NCBI RefSeq assembly: GCF_003675875.1
Contig: NZ_RCDI01000009.1
Coordinates: 1 to 44,627 of the forward strand
Direction of reading: 5' to 3'
Source: Halostella limicola
Lineage (GTDB): Archaea; Halobacteriota; Halobacteria; Halobacteriales; Natronoarchaeaceae
Length of the DNA: 44,627 nucleotides
A program made the translations under genes and the position numbers. Positions 1 through 8,750 of this stretch are shown here, piece by piece. Below the pieces are notes generated by a model. It was not told the origin of the DNA. It saw only the letters and a program-made list of their open reading frames with translations, and made no database searches. The first letter of the stretch is position 1; every line of letters starts with the position of its first letter.

Positions 1-56
1 TCAGCGAGCTCACCGTCGTCGTTCTTTTCCGCTCTCGAAAGGTCTCGGTTGGACAT
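1..56 (-). CDS. Duplicate 5' end of spike-like gene (partial)
   Basis: These are the first 56 bases, including the ATG at 54-56, of the gene that is complete at 43072-44556. It is present twice only because of the circular overlap and should be counted once. The ATG follows the 325-aa gene stop by 16 bases. A good Shine-Dalgarno sequence (GGAGG on the minus strand, within 67-72) sits in that gap, which supports co-transcription across the junction. Confidence 0.9.
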   Translation of the reverse strand, partial: MSNRDLSRAEKNDDGELA

Positions 57-127
57 GTACTGAAAACCTCCGTTAAATCTGGGTCGTCCGCTGCGTGTCG
101 TCGATCGCCTCTGCCGCCCGCCCGACG
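1..127. repeat. Terminal direct repeat, left copy (circular overlap)
   Basis: All 127 bases are identical to 44501-44627. An exact repeat at the extreme ends is the usual sign of a circular molecule written linearly with assembly overlap. The repeat cuts through two genes: the start of the spike-like gene (minus, 1-56) and the end of the 325-aa gene. True direct terminal repeats of a linear virus are the alternative but are less likely, because the reading frames continue cleanly across the junction. Confidence 0.95.
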
Positions 128-1050
128 TTGACTCGCACCGTCACGATCTGCGTCGCGGGCGCGTCCTCGCCCGGCGCGTAGACGAGCGCGCCGTCCGCGT
201 TCACGAAGTACTGGCCGACTGCGTCTTCGGCCTCGTCGCGGTGCGGGATGCTCGTCCCGCCGATCTCCATGATCGCGTCGTTGCCGCCGTGGTCCCGTAG
301 CGGGTCTACCACGACGGCCGAGCGCGACAGTTCGACCGTCTCGCCGACCGCGTACTCGCTGGCGGGCTGCTCGAGCTCGAACTCGTGTTCGTGCTCGAAG
401 TCCGCGAACAGCGCTTTCGCCCACGCCGTCCGGGACGCATGGTCCTCGCTATGCAGCGAGACCGTGCCGACGGTGTCCGGCGGGATGACCACCGACCCAC
501 TGTCGGCGTGGAACTCGTCGAGACGGGCGCCGTCGACGGTGATGAACATCTCCTGTGTGATGGGGAGTACGTCCGTCACCACGTCGGCGATCTCCACCTT
601 GACCCCGCCGTCGTTCTGAAACAGGTCGAACTCGGCCACGTCGAGAACGGGCGTGTTCTCGGCCCGTGCCGCGCCGCCGAGTGCGGCAGCGCCACCGAGC
701 GCGGCGCCCATCCGGAGCACGTCGCGCCGGGAGATGGGTTCGTCGGCGTGCTCCAGATCCTCGCTGTCGAGATGCCGGGCGCTGCCGACGACGCCCGCGC
801 CGAGTGCAAACGGCCAGAGGTTGTCGAAGTCGAACCAGCCGTCGCCCGTCAGCGGGAACGCCAGCCGTTCGAGGCCGATGGTGCCGCCCGGCGCGGGTTC
901 GAGCGCGAGCGGGCCGAGGTAGAGTCGCCGGTCGGTCTGGCGGACCGGGCCGACGACGTCGAGTTGCACGTCCTCGCCCGCGACGCCGATGTCGCGGTCG
1001 CCCTCCAGGTGGAAGAGGGTGTTGCGGACGGTCTGGTAGCTACGGGTCAT
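73..1050 (-). CDS. Exported or membrane-anchored protein with an internal Tat-like motif, 325 aa
   Basis: Not recognised. About 105 residues precede a twin-arginine motif (SRRDVLRMG, residues about 107-115), followed by an Ala/Gly-rich hydrophobic stretch and an Ala-Arg-Ala cleavage-like site near residue 130. There is no in-frame ATG between residue 1 and the Met inside the Tat motif, so either the Tat segment is internal (a membrane anchor after a cytoplasmic domain) or a non-ATG start is used. A weak hydrophobic stretch at residues 85-95 precedes it. The C-terminal 190 residues are acidic and look beta-rich. The ATG overlaps the stop of a 28-codon gene. It is the last gene before the spike-like gene across the circular junction and is probably a surface component of the same apparatus. 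Confidence 0.75.
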   Translation of the reverse strand: MTRSYQTVRNTLFHLEGDRDIGVAGEDVQLDVVGPVRQTDRRLYLGPLALEPAPGGTIGLERLAFPLTGDGWFDFDNLWPFALGAGVVGSARHLDSEDLEHADEPISRRDVLRMGAALGGAAALGGAARAENTPVLDVAEFDLFQNDGGVKVEIADVVTDVLPITQEMFITVDGARLDEFHADSGSVVIPPDTVGTVSLHSEDHASRTAWAKALFADFEHEHEFELEQPASEYAVGETVELSRSAVVVDPLRDHGGNDAIMEIGGTSIPHRDEAEDAVGQYFVNADGALVYAPGEDAPATQIVTVRVNVGRAAEAIDDTQRTTQI

Positions 1051-1133
1051 TGTGCGGTAGAACGGGGAAATCGGTCATCGAGTCGATGCGGTCGCGGTCG
1101 AAGATCGGGCGGCGGGTCCGGTGGTGGCCTCAT
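1047..1133 (-). CDS. Tiny proline/arginine-rich ORF, 28 aa
   Basis: A 28-codon ORF that exactly fills the gap between two operon genes. Its ATG overlaps the stop of the 252-aa gene and its TGA overlaps the ATG of the 325-aa gene, both as ATGA. The product begins MRPPPDPPPD and is rich in Pro and Arg, unlike the acidic neighbours. The double overlap suggests translational coupling. It may serve mainly to carry ribosomes to the next gene. No family recognised. Confidence 0.45.
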   Translation of the reverse strand: MRPPPDPPPDLRPRPHRLDDRFPRSTAQ

Positions 1134-1888
1134 AGATCCCTCGCTACGTCCCCGGCACCGCCGAGGTTGAGCGTCTGGTAGACGCCTTTCAGTTGCGCGT
1201 CGGTCGTATCCTCCGCCCACCACATTCCGCGTTCGCGTGCCGCCCACGGGTCTTCGACGGCGTCCTCAGAACTCTTCGCATACACGTCGTTCTCGTACCA
1301 CGCTTTCCGCGCATCCAGCCACGACTCGACGCCGTCGAGGAACTCACTCGGGAGCGCGCCGTCGCCCTCGCTCTCTGGGTTGAAATGGTGGTGCGTCGGG
1401 TCGACCGCCAGATTCGCGTGCTGGCCGTCCGTAAGGTTCGCGTCGGCGGCGGCCAACTCGTCCGCGTAGTGGTGTCCGGACGAGAAGACCACCGAGTCGA
1501 GTGTGCCGTCTTTGACGAACGCGATGAACGGTTCATGGTCCTTGAGGTGCGCGTCCGCGGCGCCGAACCACGCCCCGTCGAGTCCCAGCCACTCCTGCCA
1601 CGCTGAGGATTGGGCCGGGTACTTCATCCAGTAATAGTACGCGTCGGTCTCGTACTCGTCACTCTCGGCCCGCCAGCCGTAGATGTCCTGCATCTCCTGC
1701 CGCGTCGAGTAGGACGCGTGGAGCGCCGGCTGCCACTCTGCCAGTTCCGCCGGGTCGTCCGAGACGGTGTGAATGTGGCTGGGTCGCTCCGGCGGTTCGG
1801 CCGCCGCGGCCGTCGACGAGAGGCCGACGACGGCGGCGATACCCGCACCTGTCGCTCGGAGGAACTGGCGACGCGTACTCGTTGTCAT
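1130..1888 (-). CDS. Tat-exported His-rich protein, 252 aa
   Basis: Starts with a canonical Tat signal (TRRQFLRATG, then a hydrophobic Ala/Val/Gly run ending in AAAAE near residue 30). The ATG at 1888 was chosen over an upstream in-frame ATG because it puts the twin arginines at residues 6-7 and lies 4 bases after the subtilase stop. The mature part is aromatic- and His-rich, with HTH, DHEP, GHH and a THHHF cluster that could bind metal. It follows the subtilase directly, so it may be its substrate, partner or inhibitor, but no family is recognised. Exported in folded form, outside the membrane. Confidence 0.8.
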   Translation of the reverse strand: MTTSTRRQFLRATGAGIAAVVGLSSTAAAAEPPERPSHIHTVSDDPAELAEWQPALHASYSTRQEMQDIYGWRAESDEYETDAYYYWMKYPAQSSAWQEWLGLDGAWFGAADAHLKDHEPFIAFVKDGTLDSVVFSSGHHYADELAAADANLTDGQHANLAVDPTHHHFNPESEGDGALPSEFLDGVESWLDARKAWYENDVYAKSSEDAVEDPWAARERGMWWAEDTTDAQLKGVYQTLNLGGAGDVARDL

Positions 1889-1892
1889 GGTT

Positions 1893-3440
1893 CTAGAAGA
1901 GGTACCGTGTGGCGAGGCCACCCTGTGCGTTCGACAGCGCTCGAAACTCCGCGTCACGGGCCTGGGCATCGGCGTTCATCGCCTCGGCCTGCGTCTGGTC
2001 CGGTTCGGTCTCGTTGATCGCGGCGTCGACGTCGAGGAGCCCGTGTTTCATTTCAGCTTCGGCGATCTTCGGCGCCGGGCGCGCGTACGTGCGTAAACGG
2101 TCGTAGATGTCGGCCGGCGCGAGGCCACCCGTCGCGCCCTGGAGGAGCGCGGCCGCGGCGGCCACGTCCGGTGCGGCCATCGACGTCCCCGATTTGACCT
2201 TCTTGCCGTCGGGCGTCATCGCCTCTACTTCCATCCCGGGCGCGCCGATGTCAGGCCGGGTACCGCTCGTGTTCCCACCCGAGTCGTCAAGCGTTCCGGG
2301 GTCGGGGCCAGTGTTCGCAAAGTAGGCGACCTTCCGCTTGGTCTCGTCGACCGTCGCCGTCGTCGCCGTCACGCCCAGCGCGTCGTCGGCGTCGCTCGGT
2401 GAGGCGGTCCAAATAGTGCCGAAGCGGTCGTTGCCCACCGCGACGAACACCGGGATACCGGCCTCGACGACGGCCGCGACGGCGTCCGCGATCGCCTGGG
2501 AGAACAGCGGACTCCCGAGGCTCATGCAGACCGCGTCGGGCGTCACGTTGAGCGTCAGCAGGTACTCCAGCGCGCCGACAATGTCGTCGGTGCTTCCGCT
2601 TCCGTCATCGTCGAGCGCTCGGAGAGCGAGAATGTCGGCCGCGGGGAGGAACCCGTCGTACGTCGAGTCCGACGCATTCGCCGCCATCTGCGACGTGACG
2701 AACGTCCCGTGTCCTGCGCCGTCCGAGAGCACTGAGAGGCCGCCCTCTGCGACCGTCGTGTTGCTGATGTGGTCCTTGCTCTGGTCGAGGATGCGGGTGT
2801 TGCCGCTCCCGTCTTCGAACACGGCGCCAGCGTTCAGGCCGGAGTCGATGACGCCGATAGTCAGCGTGCTCGTGTCGACACCGTGGCCGGTGGCGTACGA
2901 CGCCTCGCGGACCTGCTGCATCGGGGAGACTGTCGCGTCCTCGTTGAATGCGACGCCCGACGAGGACGGCACGCCGGCATCGAGTTGCCCGCTGGCCTTC
3001 GTCACTGTGCGCTGGGTGCGGGAGAGGCCGAAGTCCCACGCCGACGAGTCGTCGAGGGCGCCGAGCGGGTCCGGCAGTGACGCGACGATGTTGAGATCGA
3101 CCATCGACACGTAGCTCTTGTGCGCGAGGCCGGAGCCAAACCGACCACCTGTCACGTGCGGGCGCGGGGCGACGACCGTCATCATGTCGAGCTGGGAGTG
3201 CTCGCTCAGGATGCGTCGGTCCTCGTTGTCGTCGACCCACGTTCGGACCGAGTCGGCGCTGTCCGCGTCGTGTTTGACGACCCACGACGGGATCCCGTCG
3301 TCGAACATCTTGAGTTCGTCCGGCGAGGTCGTCGCGAGCGTCGTGAGGGCGCTGCTCCCGAAGAGGTTGCCCCCAAGGAACGGCACGGCCGCGGCGGCCG
3401 GGACAGCCTGGAGGAAGTCCCGGCGCGTCGGGTCCGTCAT
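1893..3440 (-). CDS. Tat-secreted subtilisin-like serine protease (S8, halolysin-like), 515 aa
   Basis: A Tat signal is at the N-terminus (TRRDFLQAVP, hydrophobic to about residue 28). The catalytic triad is clear: Asp199 in GVIDSG, His244 in GHGTFV and Ser420 in SGTSMAAP, with oxyanion Asn337 in AVGND. Residues 30-180 form a propeptide-like region. The family consists of secreted endopeptidases; halophilic members fold before export through Tat. Its start overlaps the stop of the 1247-aa gene (ATGA). Position inside the surface-protein operon suggests processing of element-encoded surface proteins or opening of the recipient S-layer; that role is inferred. Confidence 0.93.
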   Translation of the reverse strand: MTDPTRRDFLQAVPAAAAVPFLGGNLFGSSALTTLATTSPDELKMFDDGIPSWVVKHDADSADSVRTWVDDNEDRRILSEHSQLDMMTVVAPRPHVTGGRFGSGLAHKSYVSMVDLNIVASLPDPLGALDDSSAWDFGLSRTQRTVTKASGQLDAGVPSSSGVAFNEDATVSPMQQVREASYATGHGVDTSTLTIGVIDSGLNAGAVFEDGSGNTRILDQSKDHISNTTVAEGGLSVLSDGAGHGTFVTSQMAANASDSTYDGFLPAADILALRALDDDGSGSTDDIVGALEYLLTLNVTPDAVCMSLGSPLFSQAIADAVAAVVEAGIPVFVAVGNDRFGTIWTASPSDADDALGVTATTATVDETKRKVAYFANTGPDPGTLDDSGGNTSGTRPDIGAPGMEVEAMTPDGKKVKSGTSMAAPDVAAAAALLQGATGGLAPADIYDRLRTYARPAPKIAEAEMKHGLLDVDAAINETEPDQTQAEAMNADAQARDAEFRALSNAQGGLATRYLF

Positions 3441-6400
3441 GCTGCCACCCCCGTCGTCGGCGAGGTTGTGGCGACGGTGTTCTGCGGTTCGGCGGCCGGT
3501 GCCGTGAGGCCGGTCGTGACGACCTCGGTCGGCAGGCCACCGAAGAGGTCGAAGATGAAGTCGACGATCATGAACGGGTTGATGTCCGGGAGCGTGCGGT
3601 CCATCCAGTGACGGGCGCGGTCGTAGTAGCCGGGGTCGCGCGTGATCTCCACGACCGCGACGCCTTGCGCGTTCGTGCGCGTCTGGATGACGTGTTTGTT
3701 GTCGCCACGTTCGTCGACGGCACCATACTGGGTCGTTCCGTCGTGGGTGAACGCGTTGTCGTTGACCCAGAGCAAGGCCGAGTCCTCGAATGTCTCCGTG
3801 TGGATCTCGACGGCCATGTGCGACCGGACGGTCTCGCGGTCCTCACCGCGGAGGACGCGGACCTCTATCTCGTCGGTACCGCTCTGCATCACGCTCTGTG
3901 GTTCAACAACGACCTTCCCGGGTGCGTTTTCGCCGCCGGGGATGACGCCGGACACCGTGAGACGATCGCCGTTCTCCTCAACACGTGCGGAACGGAGACC
4001 TTCACCGGCGAGTGCGTGGGTGCCGCTCGGTCCGCGCCGGGCGCGGATGGTCGGCGGCTGGCTCGTCGAGGACTCCTCGGCACGGAGGCTGAAGGTTTCG
4101 ACGAACGGGTCACCGCCCTGATTGCTATACTGTGCGCGCACGAAGTGCGAGCCCTGACTCTCAGGGGTGAAGCTCACGCGGCCGTTGTCGCGGATGGTCG
4201 CGTTGACTACCGTGCCGTCGGGTGCGTAGACGTCGACCGCCTCTATCTGCCCGTAGCCAGTGCCCGATTCGGCGCGGAGCTGGAACGTGACGCGCTCGTC
4301 GACGCCGGGCCGGAGCGTGTTCACGTCGATAGCGTTGAGGTTGGGCACGTCGCCGCTAAACTGCGGGTTGACGATGCGTGCCGTCTCCTCGCCGACACCG
4401 TCCTCGCTGGCGGCGCGAACACGAACGTTCGCGACCGCGGCGTCAGTGGTTTCGATGGGGAACTCGTTTATCTCGACGGACTGGGAGCCGACGAGGCCGC
4501 CGTCTGAGAGTTCCCAGTACTCGTCGGGCATCTGTTGGACCGTCCCGTTACTCCACACGATTTCGACGGCGACGTTCTCCTCGTCGACGCCGTCGGGGAC
4601 CGGGAACGACCCGGAGATCGTCGAGAGCGACTCGTTGACCTCTTCGACGCTCGTCTCGGCGTCGCCCATATCGATGCGGTTGGCCTGGAACGACGCCGAC
4701 TGCATCTTGTCGATCTGCGTGCGGAGTTCCTCATTGGAGAGTTCGCTCGGCTCCGGGACTTCCTCGTAGCCGGTCTCGTTGAGGTAGTACTCCAGTGCTG
4801 GCGGGTAGCCCTCGACGAGTGAGCGAGAGTTGTTGTAGAGGCTCACCAACTGCGCGCGCGTGACGTTTTCGAGGCGCTGCTCGTACTGGGCCTCCAGGTC
4901 CGCGATCGTCTCGTTGAGTCGGAGGTTTTGCGCCCACTCCAGTAGGTCGGCGTAACTACTCATGTTCAGGTTCGGCACTTCCGGCGACTTGATCGTCTTC
5001 ACAGTCACGTTCTGCGCGGGCGGGTTCGCGCGGTCCGGTTCGGGGCTGGGCAAGATAAACGACCCGTTGTAGTCGCCCTCGGCCGCGTCGCGAAGCGTAT
5101 CCATCGACACGTTCTCCGTGTTCTGAAGGACTTCGCCGTCGACGCGGTATGCCTGCATCTGGACCGTGACGACGTTGTCCGGGACATCAACCGAGAACGA
5201 CCCATTTTCGTCGGTTGTCGTGGTACGCCGCACGACCTCGTCGTTGTTGACCATCGTCCGAACGCGGTCGGCGCGGTCGGTCAGTTGCTCGTGTTCGTCG
5301 CGGAGGTCCTGCTCGATGCGGTTTGCGAGCTCGTCAGCGTCGCCGTGGACGAACGTGTAGCCCTGTTCCGGGGCGCCCTCAGGATATACTCGGTAGACGC
5401 CCGACGGGAGTTGCGTGCGGACGCCGTGGTGTTCCTGTTGGTTTACTTGGTTGCCAGTTCTTGCGACAACCTCTGATTCGTAGGTCTGTCTGTTCGTCAC
5501 TTCGCCAGACGGGCTCAGTTGCTCAACGACAATCGACTGTTGCTCAGGCGTGCCCGGGAACGAGTTAATGACCGGGTTCCCCACGAGCTCTCTGTCAGTC
5601 GCGTCCCAGACCGAGATGATTACCGGCTGTTCGGACGACGTTTGGAGTTTCGGGTCATCTATCTGGTCGGTGGTGAGTGCGTTCTGGAGGTCGTACTCTC
5701 GCCCCCAGTCGTCAGCTTCGTGGACGAGTAGGTAGGTACCCGACTGGTGTTCCTCAAGGTCGTACGACTCGTTCCACGAGTTCGGCAGTGGATTTTCGAG
5801 GTCGTCGAGGAGATCGTCGGCCTGTTGTTCGAGCGATTCGGCGTCGCTCGTGTTGAGCGCCGGTTCTGCGACGCCCCACACTTCGACGGTCGTGTTCGCC
5901 GGAACGGGGTCGCCGTTCTGGTCGATTACTTGACCCCCAATAGCGACACTAGTTGGGCCGGCATCACCGATATGTCCAAACGTAGCATCCTCAATTCTGG
6001 AACCCTCACTACTCGCCTCGCCCCCAGTATCAATAGAGTGGAAATATCCTTCACCATCACCCACCATCACGGACCCATCAACAACCGTTGGGTCACTCCT
6101 CATCAGTGTCGATGTTGTCGAGTACGTCCACGCTTGAGACCCGCTCGAATCGACTGCGTAGACATCCCCATCATTTGCTGCGAAATAGATATTATCACCA
6201 GCCACCGTCGGGCTAGTGAAAATGTTGTCAGTTGGGTTTGTAAACTCCCAATTGACGGAGCCAGTATCCTCGTCGAGCGCAGCTAATCGGGATGATGAGC
6301 CATTATACGTCGTTACGTAAACGGCGCCGTTATGCACGGTGGGAGCTGTTCTGACTTCGCCGAGGTCTGCTGTATTTGACCACACCACGGAACCATCGCT

Positions 6401-7180
6401 GGCATTGAGTGACGTCACTCCCTCACTCGTTGAGTCTGACGTGCTGTAAGAGCCAGCAAAGACAGTTCCATTAACGACAGTCAATTCCCGGGCTATTGGC
6501 CCGATGCTAGTTGACCATTCTTCACTGCCAGTCGCCGCATCAATACCATACACATTGCCGTCGCCAGTCCCTACGTAGATAGTGCCGTTTTGAACAGTCG
6601 GGTTATAGACCGTCCCCCCAGGCGTCGTGAATGCCCATTCTTGGTCTCCACTAGTAGCGTTTACTGCATATAGGGTCTGATCAGAGCTACCAGCATACAC
6701 TGTTCCGTTATGGTAAACCGCCGAGCCACCGATTACATCTGACGGAGACGTGAACTCCCATTCTTCAACACCCGTATCTGCATTCAGGGCGAGCAACGAA
6801 TCATTATGAGTTCCAACATAGACAGTTCCCCCAGCTACATGAGGGGTTGAAAACGACATATTACCAATAGAGTAAGTCCACTTCGTCGACCCATTTTCAG
6901 TGTATACGGCGTGGACAGTTCCATCAGAGAAACTATTGTCATTCACTGAGGTGAAATAGGCAACCCCATCCACGATCGTCGGAGCGGACCGTATTGATGC
7001 TGAGTCACCTGAGGATTGGGATGCATTATGTGTCCATTCTTCGTCCCCAGCAGCTACTACTGCTGTCGTATCTGTACTTGCTGTCGCGGGAAGGCTAACA
7101 AATGGACCGATGATGCTCCCCACGAGCAATACTGCCAACACTGCGGAACGGATTTGATTCTGGTTTTGTTTGGTCATCAT
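3437..7180 (-). CDS. Large secreted protein with eight-blade PQQ-type beta-propeller, 1247 aa
   Basis: Sec signal peptide at residues 1-35, ending near ATAST. Residues about 45-395 contain eight propeller blades of the form AlxAxTGxxxWxF (for example ALNADTGVEEWEF). A carboxypeptidase-regulatory/Ig-like stretch follows (GGQVIDQNGDPVPANTTVEV, about 415-435), then long helical or coiled parts (about 600-660 and 730-850), more Ig-like segments, and a hydrophobic stretch near 1190-1215 that may anchor it. Many NxT/S sequons. PQQ-type repeats here are probably structural or adhesive rather than an enzyme. The propeller-coding DNA (about 5940-7140) is visibly more AT-rich than the rest, suggesting an exchanged head domain. 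Candidate major spike or adhesin of the particle or transfer apparatus. Confidence 0.85.
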   Translation of the reverse strand: MMTKQNQNQIRSAVLAVLLVGSIIGPFVSLPATASTDTTAVVAAGDEEWTHNASQSSGDSASIRSAPTIVDGVAYFTSVNDNSFSDGTVHAVYTENGSTKWTYSIGNMSFSTPHVAGGTVYVGTHNDSLLALNADTGVEEWEFTSPSDVIGGSAVYHNGTVYAGSSDQTLYAVNATSGDQEWAFTTPGGTVYNPTVQNGTIYVGTGDGNVYGIDAATGSEEWSTSIGPIARELTVVNGTVFAGSYSTSDSTSEGVTSLNASDGSVVWSNTADLGEVRTAPTVHNGAVYVTTYNGSSSRLAALDEDTGSVNWEFTNPTDNIFTSPTVAGDNIYFAANDGDVYAVDSSGSQAWTYSTTSTLMRSDPTVVDGSVMVGDGEGYFHSIDTGGEASSEGSRIEDATFGHIGDAGPTSVAIGGQVIDQNGDPVPANTTVEVWGVAEPALNTSDAESLEQQADDLLDDLENPLPNSWNESYDLEEHQSGTYLLVHEADDWGREYDLQNALTTDQIDDPKLQTSSEQPVIISVWDATDRELVGNPVINSFPGTPEQQSIVVEQLSPSGEVTNRQTYESEVVARTGNQVNQQEHHGVRTQLPSGVYRVYPEGAPEQGYTFVHGDADELANRIEQDLRDEHEQLTDRADRVRTMVNNDEVVRRTTTTDENGSFSVDVPDNVVTVQMQAYRVDGEVLQNTENVSMDTLRDAAEGDYNGSFILPSPEPDRANPPAQNVTVKTIKSPEVPNLNMSSYADLLEWAQNLRLNETIADLEAQYEQRLENVTRAQLVSLYNNSRSLVEGYPPALEYYLNETGYEEVPEPSELSNEELRTQIDKMQSASFQANRIDMGDAETSVEEVNESLSTISGSFPVPDGVDEENVAVEIVWSNGTVQQMPDEYWELSDGGLVGSQSVEINEFPIETTDAAVANVRVRAASEDGVGEETARIVNPQFSGDVPNLNAIDVNTLRPGVDERVTFQLRAESGTGYGQIEAVDVYAPDGTVVNATIRDNGRVSFTPESQGSHFVRAQYSNQGGDPFVETFSLRAEESSTSQPPTIRARRGPSGTHALAGEGLRSARVEENGDRLTVSGVIPGGENAPGKVVVEPQSVMQSGTDEIEVRVLRGEDRETVRSHMAVEIHTETFEDSALLWVNDNAFTHDGTTQYGAVDERGDNKHVIQTRTNAQGVAVVEITRDPGYYDRARHWMDRTLPDINPFMIVDFIFDLFGGLPTEVVTTGLTAPAAEPQNTVATTSPTTGVAA

Positions 7181-7194
7181 AAATGATCTTTTGA

Positions 7195-7689
7195 TTATTG
7201 GTTATCAGAGGTCGTTGCGTATCGGCGGAGTGTGTCGGCATCGCGCCTCGATAGAAGAACAGCTGAAAGAAGCCCAGTAATCACAGAGCCCGCAAGAAGT
7301 GTTTGCAAAACAGTGTCTACTGGGGCAGTAAATACAACTACTCCAGCCAGGTTCTCTTCGGTTGCATGGGGTGCGCCAGCCGCCTGATCAGGGACAACTT
7401 CTGCGTCACCTTTCGTGACGTATCCATCAGCCGTGTCTGCGAAAATTCGGTGTTGAATGTATTTACTCTCTGTTTTGAAAATGACTACATCACCGACATC
7501 CGGCTGAATATCCACATATACCGACGCTTGAGGTTCATCGTGTCCCATGCTCGGACCGGTCTGAGTCGTCACGCCCATCGGCAACGCCGTGCTCGGAGAG
7601 AGCGCGGCGATTAGGACTCCTCCGACGGCAGCGAACAGGAGTATGACTGCCACCAGCAGTTGCTGGGCGCGGGATGCGTCCTCAAACAT
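7195..7689 (-). CDS. Signal peptidase I (S26B, archaeal type), 164 aa
   Basis: N-terminal membrane segment (residues 9-30) followed by the type I signal-peptidase signature: Ser47 in GPSMGH (nucleophile), His80 in QHRI, and Asp95 in KGDAEV with Asp101 nearby. This is the Ser-His-Asp arrangement of archaeal and ER enzymes. A second hydrophobic helix lies at 127-147. It removes Sec signal peptides outside the membrane. It lies 14 bases upstream of the 1247-aa Sec-secreted protein, so it is probably dedicated to the element's own precursors. Short for a haloarchaeal housekeeping enzyme. Confidence 0.9.
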   Translation of the reverse strand: MFEDASRAQQLLVAVILLFAAVGGVLIAALSPSTALPMGVTTQTGPSMGHDEPQASVYVDIQPDVGDVVIFKTESKYIQHRIFADTADGYVTKGDAEVVPDQAAGAPHATEENLAGVVVFTAPVDTVLQTLLAGSVITGLLSAVLLSRRDADTLRRYATTSDNQ

Positions 7690-7708
7690 CGGTTGAAAAT
7701 CTCCGTTG

Positions 7709-8461
7709 TTACTCCGCGCTCAGGTAGACCCGTCTCAGGATCTCCGTGAGCACGTCCTGGTCGGACTGGTCTTGCTTGCTCTTCAATCGCTTCGCCACGT
7801 CGAACCACTCGTCGATTCGCTCACTCCGGAACGACTTCTCTTCCTTCGCGTTGTCGAGGACGATCCCGACAACCTCAAAGAACTTCTCAGGCTCCATGTC
7901 ATCGAACGCGACCCCGCCAATGTAGCCGTGCTCGTCGTCGTATCGTTTTCGGTAGCGGTATTGACCGTACTCAAAGAGCCCGAAATCCCCGTCCTCGTAG
8001 AGTTTGCCGAGGTGAAGTTCAGGGTCAGTTAGTTCGACTTCGCAGCGTTCGTGGTGCATCGCCGTGGGATCATGGTCGACGATAAGTTCGGTTTCCTCTT
8101 CGTCGCGGAAGAGCCATGCCCAAAGCGGTGCATCGCCACGGTCTGGTGGAGCTCGTTTTGCCGTCTTCGAGTGTTTCGTTGTGACCTGCCTAAGGATCTG
8201 GTGAGCCTTCCACCGGGCGATCTCGTACGCGCTCGTACAGGGCTGAACCGACTGCGATTCGTCTCGCATTCCACGAACGAACTCGCGGATCTCCCGCTCG
8301 CTCATTGCGTCGGTGGGAACGTTCCACGTCGTATCCGCTTCGATTAGGCGCTCGCACTCGTCGGTAGTGAGCTCCGAGACCTCCTTGTCACGGAGGTCAT
8401 CGACGGTAGACTCACCCCACCAGTTATCGCGGGCACCGAGGGCTTGATGGCTCTGACTCAT
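7709..8461 (-). CDS. Acidic cytoplasmic protein of unknown function, 250 aa
   Basis: First gene of the exported-protein block. The start at 8461 (MSQSHQALG) was preferred over an ATG 19 codons upstream, because the upstream extension is hydrophobic and low-complexity. There is no signal peptide or membrane helix. Residues about 15-60 (WWGESTVDDL, VSELTTDECERLIEAD) look helical and the middle carries an RWKAHQILRQ basic patch. No family recognised. Being first and cytoplasmic, it could regulate or chaperone the products of the block. Confidence 0.75.
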   Translation of the reverse strand: MSQSHQALGARDNWWGESTVDDLRDKEVSELTTDECERLIEADTTWNVPTDAMSEREIREFVRGMRDESQSVQPCTSAYEIARWKAHQILRQVTTKHSKTAKRAPPDRGDAPLWAWLFRDEEETELIVDHDPTAMHHERCEVELTDPELHLGKLYEDGDFGLFEYGQYRYRKRYDDEHGYIGGVAFDDMEPEKFFEVVGIVLDNAKEEKSFRSERIDEWFDVAKRLKSKQDQSDQDVLTEILRRVYLSAE

Positions 8462-8750
8462 GGTTTCGTTGGGGAGAGAAACAGCTACTGCCCATACAGC
8501 CGTGAGGCAGTTGGCCACCGTGAGGCGTTGCGCCCGTCGCGGGCGTATCCAGCATAAACGCAGCGCTGGGCCAACTCCGGCCAGGGATATGTAAACACAC
8601 TAGAGCCAGTTAAGTAAAGGTTTCGGGTGCTAAGTACTCTCTAATACTGGAAACCAGTTGAATCAGTTTGAAGCAAGTTTGTAGTAGATTTGACTCTGTC
8701 TCGGGGGAAAGACCCACATTGATGGACACTGCGTTAGATGATACTCGCGC
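8462..8750. promoter_or_regulatory. Divergent intergenic region, 8462-8750
   Basis: 289 bases between divergent genes. On the minus strand there is a possible TATA-like box (TTTACTTAA, plus 8611-8619). It also holds a CGCCCG/CGGGCG hairpin near 8532-8546 and a dyad ACTGG-AAA-CCAGT near 8646-8658, followed by GTTTGAAGCAAGTTTG near 8668, a short direct repeat. It presumably promotes the surface-protein operon one way and the small RHH gene the other way. The exact transcription starts cannot be fixed by eye. Confidence 0.4.

Noticed and set aside
385-1170. Long plus-strand open frame (261 aa) opposite the 325-aa gene
   Set aside because: It is the mirror of a GC-rich coding strand; composition is Val/Arg/Glu shadow-like, and the minus-strand frame has Tat motif, Shine-Dalgarno and operon context.
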